DNA of 64,000 nucleotides from Hydractinia symbiolongicarpus (lineage: Eukaryota > Cnidaria > Hydrozoa > Anthoathecata > Hydractiniidae), in assembly GCF_029227915.1 (NCBI RefSeq), contig NC_079884.1, positions 31,064,001 through 31,128,000 on the forward strand, given 5' to 3'. Position 1 is the stretch's first letter, and each line of letters opens with the position of its first letter. A program made the translations under genes and the position numbers. Below, in pieces: positions 1-13,500 of the stretch. A model generated the notes under the pieces. It was given only the letters and a program-made list of their open reading frames with translations, was not told where the DNA came from and did no database searches.

Positions 1-3000
1 GGCTTGGCCCGTATAGTCGAATGTATACAAAGAAAGTACCCTGTGAGTAAACTTCATTTCCAAAACGATTTTTTAAATTATCTTTTCACCACTAAAACGC
101 ATGAGACTTGTAGTTTTCAAAAATGTTTTCATTTTTGATGAGACGCTGAATAAAAGAAGTTTAATCGCCGGGAAACGAAAACCCGCCATTTCCCGTAAAC
201 CCCGGACTCGGCCCGTATAGTCGAAAGTATACAAAGAAAGTACCCAGGGAGTAAACTCATTTCCCGAACGATTTTTTATATTATTTTTTTACCACTAAAC
301 GCATGAGGTTTGTAGTTTTCAAAAATGTTTACATATTTGATGGGACGCTGAATAAAAGAAGTTTAATCGCCGGCAAACGAAAATCCGCGATTTCCCGTAA
401 ATCCTGGACTCGGCCCGTATAGTCAAAAGTATACAAAGAAAGTACCCAGGGAGTAAACTCATTTCCTGAACGATTTTTTAAATTTTTTTTTCACCACTAA
501 AACGCATGAGACTTGTAGTTTTCAAAAATGTTTTCATTTTTGATGAGACGCTTAATGAAAAAGGTTTAATCGCCGGCAAACGAAAACCCGCCATTTCCCG
601 TAAACCCCGGACTCGGCCCGTATAGTCAAAAGTATACAAAGAAAGTACCCAGGGAGTAAACTCATTTCCCGAACGATTTTTTATATTATTTTTTTACCAC
701 TAAACGCATGAGACTTGTAGTTTTCAAAAAGGTTTTCATATTTGATGGTACGCTGAATAAAAGAAGTTTAATCGCCGGCAAACGAAAATCCGCGATTTCC
801 CGTAAATCCTGGACTCGGCCCGTATAGTCAAAAGTATACAAAGAAAGTACCCAGGGAGTAAACTCATTTCCCGAACCATTTTTTAAATAATTTTTTTACC
901 GCTAAAACGCATGAGACTTGTAGTTTTTATAAATGTTTTCATTTTTAATGAGACGCTTAATGAAAAAGGTTTAATCGCCGGCAAACGAAAACTCGCGATT
1001 TCCCGTAAATCCCGGGCTTGGCCCGTATAGTCGAATGTATACAAAGAAAGTACCCTATGAGTAAACTCATTTCCAAAACGATTTTTTATATTAATTTTTT
1101 ACCACTAAACGCATGAGGCTTGTAGTTTTCAAAAATGTTTACATATTTGATGGGACGCTGAATAAAAGAAGTTTAATCGCCGGCAAACGAAAATCCGCGA
1201 TTTCCCGTAAATCCTGGACTCGGCCCGTATAGTCGAATGTATACAAAGAAAGTACCCAGGGAGTAAACTCATTTCCCGAACGATTTTTTAAATTTTTTTT
1301 TTCACCACTAAAACGCATGAGACTTGTAGTTTTCAAAAATGTTTTCATTTTTGATGAGACGCTGAATAAAAGAAGTTTAATCGCCGGCAAACGAAAACCC
1401 GCCATTTCCCGTAAACCCCGGACTCGGCCCGTATAGTCAAAAGTATACAAAAAAAGTACCCAGGGAGTAAACTCATTTCCCGAACGATTTTTTATATTAT
1501 TTTTTTACCGCTAAACGCAGGAGACTTGTAGTTTTCAAAAATGTTTTCATATTTGATGGGACGCTGAATAAAAGAAGTTTAATCGCCGGCAAACGAAAAT
1601 CCGCGATTTCCCGTAAATCCCGGACTCGGCCCGTATAGTCAAAAGTATACAAAGAAAGTACCCAGGGAGTAAACTCATTTCCCGAACGATTTTTTAATTT
1701 GTTTTTTCACCACTAAAACGCATAAGACTTGTAGTTTTCAAAAATGTTTTCATTTTTGATGAGACGCTTAATGAAAGAGGTTTAATTGCCGGCAAACGAA
1801 AACCCGCGATTTCCCGTAAATCCCGGGATTGGCCCGTATAGTCGAATGTATACAAAGAAAGTACCCTGTGAGTAAACTCATTTCCAGAACGATTTTTTAA
1901 ATTATCTTTTCACCACTAAAACGTATGAGACTTGTAGTTTTCAAAAATGTTTTCATTTTTGATGAGACGCTGAATAAAAGAAGTTTAATCGCCGGCAAAC
2001 GAAAACTTGCCATTTCCCGTAAACCCCGGACTCGGCCCGCATAGTCAAAAGTATACAAAGAAAGTACCCAGGGAGTAAACTCATTTCCTGAACGATTTTT
2101 TATATTATTTTTTTACCACTAAACGCATGAGACTTGTAGTTTTCAAAAATGTTTTCATATTTGATGGGACGCTGAATAAAAGAAGTTTAATCGCCGGCAA
2201 ACGAAAATCCGCGATTTCCCGTAAATCCTTGACTCGGCCCGTATAGTCAAAAGTATACAAAGAAAGTACCCAGGAGTAAACTCATTTCCTGAACGATTTT
2301 TTAAATTATTTTTTCACCACTAAAACGCATGAGACTTGTAGTTTTCAAAAATGTTTTCATTTTTGATGAGACGCTTAATGAAAGAGGTTTAATCACCGGC
2401 AAACAAAATGCCGCGATTTCCCGTAAATCCGGGGTTAGCCCGTATAGTCGAATGTATACAAAGAAAGTACCCAGGGAGTAAACTCATTTCCCGAACGATT
2501 TTTTAAATTTTTTTTTCACCACTAAAACGCATGAGACTTGTAGTTTTCAAAAATGTTTTCATTTTTGATGAGACCCTTAATGAAAGAGGTTTAATTGCCG
2601 GCAAACGAAAACCCGCGATTTTCCGTAAATCCCGGGATTGGCCCGTATAGTCGAATGTATACAAAGAAAGTACCCTGTGAGTAAACTCATTTCCTGAACG
2701 ATTTTTTAAATTATCTTTTCACCACTAAAACGCATGAGACTTGTAGTTTTCAAAAATGTTTTCATAATTGATGGGACGCTGAATAAAAGAAGTTTAATCG
2801 CCGGCAAACGAATATCCGCGATTTCCCGTAAATCCTGGACTCGGCCCGTATAGTCAAAAGTATACAAAGAAAGTACCCAGGAGTAAACTCATTTCCCGAA
2901 CGATTTTTTACATTATTTTTTCACCACTAAAACGCATGAGACTTGTAGTTTTCAAAAATGTTTTCATTGTTGATGAGACGCTTAATGAAAGAGGTTTAAT

Positions 3001-3040
3001 CACCGGCAAACAAAATCCCGCGATTTCCCGTAAATCCGGG
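1..3040. repeat. Satellite monomers without a clear higher-order unit
   Basis: About 15 satellite monomers with mixed types (GTCGAATG and GTCAAAAG, CCTGTGAG and CCAGGGAG) and single-base indels. I found no long-range exact periodicity here beyond the 203-bp monomer. One GGGGTTAGCCC landmark at 2431 sits three monomers before the next GGGGCTTAGCCC, so the unit to its right may begin within this stretch. Confidence 0.7.
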
Positions 3041-6000
3041 GCTTAGCCCGTATAGTCGAATGTATACAAAGAAAGTACCCAGGGAGTAAACTCATTTCCC
3101 GAACGATTTTTTAAATTTTTTTTTCACCACTAAAACGCATGAGACTTGTAGTTTTCAAAAATGTTTTCATTTTTGATGAGACGCTTAATGAAAAAGGTTT
3201 ATTCGCCGGCAAACGAAAACCCGCGATTTCCCGTAAATCCCGGGCTTGGCCCGTATAGTCGAATGTATACAAAGAAAGTATCCTGTGAGTAAACTCATTT
3301 CCAAAACGATTTTTTAAATTATCTTTTCACCACTAAAACGCATGAGACTTGTAGTTTTCAAAAATGTTTACATATTTGATGGGACGCTGAATAAAAGAAG
3401 TTTAATCGCCGGCAAACGAAAATCCGCGATTTCCCGTAAATCCTGGACTCGGCCCGTATAGTCAAAAGTATACAAAGAAAGTACCCAGGGAGTAAACTCA
3501 TTTCCCGAACGATTTTTTAAATTATTTTTTCACCACTAAAACGCATGAGACTTGTAGTTTTCAAAAATGTTTTCATTTTTGATGAGACGCTTAATGAAAG
3601 AGGTTTAATCGCCGGCAAACGAAATCCCGCGATTTCCCGTAAATCCGGGGCTTGGCCCGTATAGTCGAATGTATACAAAGAAAGTACCCTGTGAGTAAAC
3701 TCATTTCAAGAACGATTTTTAAAATTATTTTTTCACCACTAAAACGCATAAGACTTGTAGTTTTCAAAAATATTTACATATTTGATGGAACGCTGAATAA
3801 AAGAAGTTTAATCGCCGGCAAACGAAAATCCGCGAATTCCCGTAAATCCTGGACTCGGCCCGTATAGTCAAAAGTATACAAAGAAAGTACCCAGGGAGTA
3901 AACTCATTTCCCGAACGATTTTTTAAATTATTTTTTCACCACTAAAACGCATGAGACTTGTAGTTTTCAAAAATGTTTTCATTTTTGATGAGACGCTTAA
4001 TGAAAGAAGTTTAATCGCCGGCAAACGAAATCCCGCGATTTCCCGTAAATCCGGGGCTTGGCCTGTATAGTCGAATGTATACAAAGAAAGTACCCTGTGA
4101 GTAAACTCATTTCCCGAACGATTTTTTACATTATTTTTTCACCACTAAAACGCATGAGACTTGTAGTTTTCAAAAATGTTTTCATTTTTGATGAGACGCT
4201 TAATGAAAGAGGTTTAATCACCGGCAAACAAAATCCCGCGATTTCCCGTAAATCCGGGGCTTAGCCCGTATAGTCGAATGTATACAAAGAAAGTACCCAG
4301 GGAGTAAACTCATTTCCCGAACGATTTTTTAATTTTTTTTTTCACCACTAAAACGCATGAGACTTGTAGTTTTCAAAAATGTTTTCATTTTTGATGAGAC
4401 GCTTAATGAAAAAGGTTTATTCGCCGGCAAACGAAAACCCGCGATTTCCCGTAAATCCCGGGCTTGGCCCGTATAGTCGAATGTATACAAAGAAAGTATC
4501 CTGTGAGTAAACTCATTTCCAAAACGATTTTTTAAATTATCTTTTCACCACTAAAACGCATGAGACTTGTAGTTTTCAAAAATGTTTACATATTTGATGG
4601 GACGCTGAATAAAAGAAGTTTAATCGCCGGCAAACGAAAATCTGCGATTTCCCGTAAATCCTGGACTCGGCCCGTATAGTCAAAAGTATACAAAGAAAGT
4701 ACCCTGTGAGTAAACTCATTTCCAGAACGATTTTTAAAATTAGTTTTTCACCACTAAAACGCATAAGACTTGTAGTTTTCAAAAATATTTACATATTTGA
4801 TGGGACGCTGAATAAAAGAAGTTTAATCGCCGGCAAACGAAAATCCGCGAATTCCCGTAAATCCTGGACTCGGCCCGTATAGTCAAAAGTATACAAAGAA
4901 AGTACCCAGGGAGTAAACTCATTTCCTGAACGATTTTTTATATTATTTTTTTACCACTAAACGCATGAGACTTGTAGTTTTCAAAAATGTTTTCATATTT
5001 GATGGGACGCTGAATAAAAGAAGTTTAATCGCCGGCAAACGAAAATCCGCGATTTCCCGTAAATCCTTGACTCGGCCCGTATAGTCAAAAGTATACAAAG
5101 AAAGTACCCAGGAGTAAACTAATTTCCCGAACGATTTTTTACATTATTTTTTCACCACTAAAGCGCATGAGACTTGTAGTTTTCAAAAATGTTTTCATTT
5201 TTGATGAGACGCTTAATGAAAGAGGTTTAATCACCGGCAAACAAAATGCCGCGATTTCCCGTAAATCCGGTGCTTAGCCCGTATAGTCGAATGTATACAA
5301 AGAAAGTACCCAGGGAGTAAACTCATTTCCCGAACGATTTTTTAAATTTTTTTTTCACCACTAAAACGCATGAGCCTTGTAGTTTTCAAAAATGTTTTCA
5401 TTTTTGATGAGACGCTTAATGAAAAAGGTTTAATCGCCGGCAAACGAAAACCTGCGATTTCCCGTAAATCCCGGGCTTGGCCCGTATAGTCGAATGTATA
5501 CAAAGAAAGTATCCTGTGAGTAAACTCATTTCCAAAACGATTTTTTAAATTATCTTTTCACCACTAAAACGCATGAGACTTGTAGTTTTCAAAAATGTTT
5601 ACATATTTGATGGGACGCTGAATAAAAGAAGTTTAATCGCTGGCAAACGAAAATCCGCGATTTCCCGTAAATCCTGGACTCGTCCCGTATAGTCAAAAGT
5701 ATACAAAGAAAGTACCCAGGGAGTAAACTCATTTCCCGAAAGATTTTCTAAATTATTTTTTCACCACTAAAACGCATGAGACTTGTAGTTTTCAAAAATG
5801 TTTTCATTTTTGATGAGACGCTGAATAAAAGAAGTTTAATCGCCGGCAAACGAAAACCCGCCATTTCATGTAAACCCCGGACTCGGCCCGTATAGTCAAA
5901 AGTATACAAAGAAAGTACCCAGGGAGTAAACTCATTTCCTGAACGATTTTTTATATTATTTTTTACCACTAAACGCATGAGACTTGTAGTTTTCAAAAAT

Positions 6001-6894
6001 GTTTTCATAATTGATGGGACGCTGAATAAAAGAAGTTTAATCGCCGGCAAACGAATATCCGCGATTTCCCGTAAATCCTGGACTCGGCCCGTATAGTCAA
6101 AAATATACAAAGAAAGTACCCAGGAGTAAACTCATTTCCCGAACGATTTATTACATTATTTTTTCACCACTAAAACGCACGAGACTTGTAGTTTTCAAAA
6201 ACGTTTTTATTGTTGATGAGACGCTTAATGAAAGAGGTTTAATCACCGGCAAACAAAATCCCGCGATTTCCCGTAAATCCGGGGCTTAGCCCGTATAGTC
6301 GAATGTATACAAAGAAAGTACCCAGGGAGTAAACTCATTTCCCGAACGATTTTTTAAATTTTTTTTTCACCACTAAAACGCATGAGAATTGTAGTTTTCA
6401 AAAATGTTTTCATTTTTGATGAGACGCTTAATGAAAAAGGTTTATTCGCCGGCAAACGAAAACCCGCGATTTCCCGTAAATCCCGGGCTTGGCCCGTATA
6501 GTCGAATGTATACAAAGAAAGTATCCTGTGAGTAAACTCATTTCCAAAACGATTTTTTAAATTATCTTTTCACCACTAAAACGCATGAGACTTGTAGTTT
6601 TCAAAAATGTTTACATATTTGATGGGACGCTGAATAAAAGAAGTTTAATCGCCGGCAAACGAAAATCCGCGATTTCCCGTAAATTCTGGACTCGGCCCGT
6701 ATAGTCAAAAGTATACAAAGAAAGTACCCAGGAAGTAAACTCATTTCCCGAACGATTTTTTAAATTATTTTTTCACCACTAAAACGCATGAGACTTGTAG
6801 TTTTCAAAAATGTTTTCATTTTTGATGAGACGCTTAATGAAAGAGGTTTAATCGCCGGCAAACGAAATCCCGCGATTTCCCGTAAATCCGGGGC
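3041..6894. repeat. 5-mer/6-mer higher-order satellite repeat
   Basis: The variant GCTTAGCCCG recurs at 3041, 4259, 5272 and 6284, and the variant GTATCCTGTGA at 3278, 4496, 5509 and 6521. Both landmarks give the same spacings of 1218, 1013 and 1012 bp, which are 6, 5 and 5 monomers. The first unit carries one extra monomer. Two independent landmarks with matching offsets show a real higher-order unit rather than random variant sharing. Confidence 0.8.
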
Positions 6895-9800
6895 TTGGCC
6901 TGTATAGTCAATTGTATACAAAGAAAGTACCCTGTGAGTAAACTCATTTCCCGAAGGATTTTTTACATTATTTTTTCACCACTAAAACGCATGAGACTTG
7001 TAGTTTTCAAAAATGTTTTCATTTTTGATGAGACGCTTAATGAAAGAGGTTTAATCACTGGCAAACAAAATCCCGCGATTTCCCGTAAACCCGGGGCTTG
7101 GCCTGTATAGTCGAATGTATACAAAGAAAGTACCCTGTGAGTAAACTCATTTCCCGAACGATTTTTTACATTATTTTTTCACCACTAAAACGCATGAGAC
7201 TTGTAGTTTTCAAAAATGTTTTCATTTTTGATGAGACGCTTAATGAAAGAGGTTTAATCACCGGCAAACAAAATCCCGCGATTTCCCGTAAATCCGGGGC
7301 TTGGCCCGTATAGTCGAATGTATACAAAGAAAGTACCCTGTGAGTAAACTCATTTCCAGAACGATTTTTAAAATTATTTTTTCACCACTAAAACGCATAA
7401 GACTTGTAGTTTTCAAAAATATTTACATATTTGATGGGACGCTGAATAAAAGAAGTTTAATCGCCGGCAAACGAAAATCCGCGAATTCCCGTAAATCCTG
7501 GACTCGGCCCGTATAGTCAAAAGTATACAAAGAAAGTACCCAGGGAGTAAACTCATTTCCCGAACGATTTTTTAAATTATTTTTTCACCACTAAAACGCA
7601 TGAGACTTGTAGTTTTCAAAAATGTTTTCATTTTTGATGAGACGCTTAATGAAAGAGGTTTAATCGCCGGCAAACGAAATCCCGCGATTTCCCGTAAATC
7701 CGGGGCTTGGCCTGTATAGTCGAATGTATACAAAGAAAGTACCCTGTGAGTAAACTCATTTCCCGAACGATTTTTTACATTATTTTTTCACCACTAAAAC
7801 GCATGAGACTTGTAGTTTTCAAAAATGTTTTCATTTTTGATGAGACGCTTAATGAAAAAGGTTTAATCACCGGCAAACAAAATCCCGCGATTTCCCGTAA
7901 ATCCGGGGCTTAGCCCGTATAGTCGAATGTATACAAAGAAAGTACCCAGGGAGTAAACTCATTTCCCGAACGATTTTTTAATTTTTTTTTTCACCACTAA
8001 AACGCATGAGACTTGTAGTTTTCAAAAATGTTTTCATTTTTGATGAGACGCTTAATGAAAAAGGTTTATTCGCCGGCAAACGAAATCCCGCGATTTCCCG
8101 TAAATCCGGGGCTTGGCCCGTATAGTCGAATGTATACAAAGAAAGTACCCTGTGAGTAAACTCATTTCCAGAACGATTTTCTAAATTATTTTTTCACCAC
8201 TAAAACGCATAAGACTTGTAGTTTTCAAAAATATTTACAAATTTGATGGGACGCTGAATAAAAGAAGTTTAATCGCCGGCAAACGAAAATCCGCGATTTC
8301 CCGTAAATCCTGGACTCGGCCCGTATAGTCAAAAGTATACAAAGAAAGTAGCCAGGGAGTAAACTCATTTCCCGAACGATTTTTTAAATTATTTTTTCAC
8401 CACTAAAACGCATGAGACTTGTAGTTTTTAAAAATGTTTTCATTTTTGATGAGACGCTTAATGAAAGAGGCCTAATCGCCGGCAAACGAAATCCTGCGAT
8501 TTCCCGTAAATCCGGGGCTTGGCCCGTATAGTCGAATGTACACAAAGAAAGTACCCTGTGAGTAAACTCATTTCCAGAACGATTTTTTAAATTATTTTTT
8601 CACCAGTAAAACGCATAAGACTTGTAGTTTCTAAAAATGTTTTCATTTTTGATGAGACGCTGAATAAAAGAAGTTTAATCGCCGGCAAACGAAAATCCGC
8701 GATTTCCCGTAAATCCTGGACTCGGCCAGTATAGTCAAAAGTATACAAAGAAAGTACCCAGGAGTAAACTCATTTCCCGAACGATTTTTTAAATTATTTT
8801 TTCACCACTAAAACGCATGAGACTTGTAGTTTTCAAAAATCTTTTCATTTTTGATAAGACGCTTAATGAAAGAGGTTTAATCACCGGCAAACCAAAATCC
8901 CGCGATTTCCCGTAAATCCGGGGCTTAGCCCGTATAGTCGAATGCATACAAAGAAAGTACCCAGGGAGTAAACTCATTTCCCGAACGATTTTTTAAATTT
9001 TTTTTTCACCACTAAAACGCATGAGACTTGTAGTTTTCAAAAATGTTTTCATTTTTGATGAGACGCTTAATGAAAGAGGTTTAATCGCCGGCAAACGAAA
9101 TCCCGCGATTTCCAGTAAATCCCGGGCTTGGCCTGTATAGTCAATTGTATACAAAGAAAGTACCCTGTGAGTAAACTCATTTCCCGAACGATTTTTTACA
9201 TTATTTTTTCACCACTAAAACGCATGAGACTTGTAGTTTTCAAAAATGTTTTCATTTTTGATGAGACGCTTAATGAAAGAGGTTTAATCACTGGCAAACA
9301 AAATCCCGCGATTTCCCGTAAACCCGGGGCTTGGCCTGTATAGTCGAATGTATACAAAGAAAGTACCCTGTGAGTAAACTCATTTCCCGAACGATTTTTT
9401 ACATTATTTTTTCACCACTAAAACGCATGAGACTTGTAGTTTTCAAAAATGTTTTCATTTTTGATGAGACGCTTAATGAAAGAGGTTTAATCACCGGCAA
9501 ACAAAATCCCGCGATTTCCCGTAAATCCGGGGCTTGGCCCGTATAGTCGAATGTATACAAAGAAAGTACCCTGTGAGTAAACTCATTTCCAGAACGATTT
9601 TTAAAATTATTTTTTCACCACTAAAACGCATAAGACTTGTAGTTTTCAAAAATATTTACATATTTGATGGGACGCTGAATAAAAGAAGTTTAATCGCCGG
9701 CAAACGAAAATCCGCGAATTCCCGTAAATCCTGGACTCGGCCCGTATAGTCAAAAGTATACAAAGAAAGTACCCAGGGAGTAAACTCATTTCCCGAACGA

Positions 9801-11360
9801 TTTTTTAAATTATTTTTTCACCACTAAAACGCATGAGACTTGTAGTTTTCAAAAATGTTTTCATTTTTGATGAGACGCTTAATGAAAGAGGTTTAATCGC
9901 CGGCAAACGAAATCCCGCGATTTCCCGTAAATCCGGGGCTTGGCCTGTATAGTCGAATGTATACAAAGAAAGTACCCTGTGAGTAAACTCATTTCCCGAA
10001 CGATTTTTTACATTATTTTTTCACCACTAAAACGCATGAGACTTGTAGTTTTCAAAAATGTTTTCATTTTTGATGAGACGCTTAATGAAAAAGGTTTAAT
10101 CACCGGCAAACAAAATCCCGCGATTTCCCGTAAATCCGGGGCTTAGCCCGTATAGTCGAATGTATACAAAGAAAGTACCCAGGGAGTAAACTCATTTCCC
10201 GAACGATTTTTTAATTTTTTTTTTCACCACTAAAACGCATGAGACTTGTAGTTTTCAAAAATGTTTTCATTTTTGATGAGACGCTTAATGAAAAAGGTTT
10301 ATTCGCCGGCAAACGAAATCCCGCGATTTCCCGTAAATCCGGGGCTTGGCCCGTATAGTCGAATGTATAGAAAGAAAGTACCCTGTGAGTAAACTCATTT
10401 CCAGAACGATTTTCTAAATTATTTTTTCACCACTAAAACGCATAAGACTTGTAGTTTTCAAAAATATTTACAAATTTGATGGGACGCTGAATAAAAGAAG
10501 TTTAATCGCCGGCAAACGAAAATCCGCGATTTCCCGTAAATCCTGGACTCGGCCCGTATAGTCAAAAGTATACAAAGAAAGTAGCCAGGGAGTAAACTCA
10601 TTTCCCGAACGATTTTTAAATTATTTTTTCACCACTAAAACGCATGAGACTTGTAGTTTTTAAAAATGTTTTCATTTTTGATGAGACGCTTAATGAAAGA
10701 GGCCTAATCGCCGGCAAACGAAATCCTGCGATTTCCCGTAAATCCGGGGCTTGGCCCGTATAGTCGAATGTACACAAAGAAAGTACCCTGTGAGTAAACT
10801 CATTTCCAGAACGATTTTTTAAATTATTTTTTCACCAGTAAAACGCATAAGACTTGTAGTTTCTAAAAATGTTTTCATTTTTGATGAGACGCTGAATAAA
10901 AGAAGTTTAATCGCCGGCAAACGAAAATCCGCGATTTCCCGTAAATCCTGGACTCGGCCAGTATAGTCAAAAGTATACAAAGAAAGTACCCAGGAGTAAA
11001 CTCATTTCCCGAACGATTTTTTAAATTATTTTTTCACCACTAAAACGCATGAGACTTGTAGTTTTCAAAAATCTTTTCATTTTTGATAAGACGCTTAATG
11101 AAAGAGGTTTAATCACCGGCAAACCAAAATCCCGCGATTTCCCGTAAATCCGGGGCTTAGCCCGTATAGTCGAATGCATACAAAGAAAGTACCCAGGGAG
11201 TAAACTCATTTCCCGAACGATTTTTTAAATTTTTTTTTCACCACTAAAACGCATGAGACTTGTAGTTTTCAAAAATGTTTTCATTTTTGATGAGACGCTT
11301 AATGAAAAAGGTTTAATCGCCAGCAAACGAAAACCCGCGATTTCCAGTAAATCCCGGGCT
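6895..11360. repeat. 11-mer satellite HOR, two tandem copies of 2233 bp
   Basis: Copy 1 spans about 6895-9127 and copy 2 about 9128-11360. Four successive landmarks in copy 1 (6895, 7098, 7301, 7707) recur in copy 2 at 9128, 9331, 9534 and 9940, each 2233 bp later, which is 11 x 203. Rare variants such as GTATAGTCAATTG, AAAGTAGCCAGG, GAGGCCTAATC and GAATGCATAC occur once in each copy. The copies differ by a few substitutions (TATAC versus TATAG near 10369) and a one-base deletion near 10610. Both end at a shared TTCCAGTAAATCCC variant. Confidence 0.92.
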
Positions 11361-13500
11361 TGGCCCGTATAGTCGAATGTATACAAAGAAAGTATCCTGT
11401 GAGTAAACTCATTTCCAAAACGATTTTTTAAATTATCTTTTGACCACTAAAACGCATGAGACTTGTAGTTTTCAAAAATGTTTACATATTTGATGGAACG
11501 CTGAATAAAAGAAGTTTAATCGCCGGCAAACGAAAATCCGCGATTTCCCGTAAATCCTGGACTCGGCCCGTATAGTCAAAAGTACACAAAGAAAGTACCC
11601 AGGGAGTAAACTTATTTCCCGAACGATTTTTTAAATTATTTTTTCACCACTAAAACGCATGAGACTTGTAGTTTTCAAAAATGTTTTCATTTTTGATGAG
11701 ACGCTTAATGAAAGAGGTTTAATCGCCGGCAAACGAAATCCCGCGATTTCCCGTAAATCCGGGGCTTGGCCCGTATAGTCGAATGTATACAAAGAAATTA
11801 CCCTGTGAGTAAACTCATTTCCAGAACGATTTTTTAAATTATTTTTTCACCACTAAAACGCATAAGACTTGTAGTTTTTAAAAATATTTTCATTTTTGAT
11901 GAGACGCTTAAGGAAAGAGGTTTAATCGCCGGCAAACGAAATCCCGCGATTTCCCGTAAATCCGGGGCTTGGCCCGTATAGTCGAATGTATACAAGGAAA
12001 GTACCCTGTGAGTAAACTCATTTCCAGAACGATTTTTTAAATTATATTTTCACCACTAAAAAGCATAAGACTTGTAGTTTCTAAATATGTTTTCATTTTT
12101 GATCAGACGCTGAATAAAAGAAGTTTAATCGTCGGCAAACGAAAACCCGCGATTTCCCGTAAATCCCGGGCTTGGCCCGTATAGTCAAAAGTATACAAAG
12201 AAAGTACCCAGGGAGTAAACTCATTTCCCGAACGATTTTTTAAATTATTTTTTCACCACTAAAACGCATGAGACTTGTAGTTTTCAAAAATGTTTTCATT
12301 TTTGATGAGACGCTTAATGAAAAAGGTTTAATCACCGGCAAACAAAATCCCGCGATTTCCCGTAAATCCGGGGCTTAGCCCGTATAGTCGAATGTATACA
12401 AAGAAAGTACCCAGGGAGTAAACTCATTTCCCGAACGATTTTTTAAATTTTTTTTTCACCACTAAAACGCATGAGACTTGTAGTTTTCAAAAATGTTTTC
12501 ATTTTTGATGAGACGCTTAATGAAAAAGGTTTAATCGCCGGCAAACGAAAACCCGCGATTTCCAGTAAATCCCGGGCTTGGCCCGTATAGTCGAATGTAT
12601 ACAAAGAAAGTATCCTGTGAGTAAACTCATTTCCAAAACGATTTTTTAAATTATCTTTTCACCACTAAAACGCATGAGACTTGTAGTTTTCAAAAATGTT
12701 TACATATTTGATGGAACGCTGAATAAAAGAAGTTTAATCGCTGGCAAACGAAAATCCGCGATTTCCCGTAAATCCTGGACTCGGCCCGTATAGTCAAAAG
12801 TACACAAAGAAAGTACCCAGGGAGTAAACTTATTTCCCGAACGATTTTTTAAATTATTTTTTCACCACTAAAACGCATGAGACTTGTAGTTTTCAAAAAT
12901 GTTTTCATTTTTGATGAGACGCTTAATGAAAGAGGTTTAATCGCCGGCAAACGAAATCCCGCGATTTCCCGTAAATCCGGGGCTTGGCCCGTATAGTCGA
13001 ATGTATACAAAGAAATTACCCTGTGAGTAAACTCATTTCCAGAACGATTTTTTAAATTATTTTTTCACCACTAAAACGCATAAGACTTGTAGTTTTTAAA
13101 AATATTTTCATTTTTGATGAGACGCTTAAGGAAAGAGGTTTAATCGCCGGCAAACGAAATCCCGCGATTTCCCGTAAATCCGGGGCTTGGCCCGTATAGT
13201 CGAATGTATACAAGGAAAGTACCCTGTGAGTAAACTCATTTCCAGAACGATTTTTTAAATTATATTTTCACCACTAAAAAGCATAAGACTTGTAGTTTCT
13301 AAATATGTTTTCATTTTTGATGAGACGCTGAATAAAAGAAGTTTAATCGTCGGCAAACGAAAACCCGCGATTTCCCGTAAATCCCGGGCTTGGCCCGTAT
13401 AGTCAAAAGTATACAAAGAAAGTACCCAGGGAGTAAACTCATTTCCCGAACGATTTTTTAAATTATTTTTTCACCACTAAAACGCATGAGACTTGTAGTT
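11065..13500. repeat. 6-mer satellite HOR, two tandem copies of 1218 bp
   Basis: The TCCAGTAAAT variant is at 11343 and 12561, 1218 bp (6 x 203) apart. GTACACAAAG, AAAGAAATTACCC, CTTAAGGAAAG, TACAAGGAAAG and CTAAATATG also occur once in each copy at the same offset. Similarity decays after about 13500. The left limit is approximate because upstream monomers also match moderately. Confidence 0.8.

Noticed and set aside
6895-10146. Plus-strand 68-71-codon frames, one per monomer, overlapping by a few codons
   Set aside because: They start at TTG, overlap their neighbours in another frame every 203 bp, and show no sign of codon-level constraint. They are by-products of the tandem repeat.
6895-11360. 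Assembly artefact as the cause of the near-identical blocks
   Set aside because: Not excluded, but the copies carry private substitutions and one-base indels, and different blocks have different unit sizes and edges, which is more like real array evolution than a repeated misjoin.
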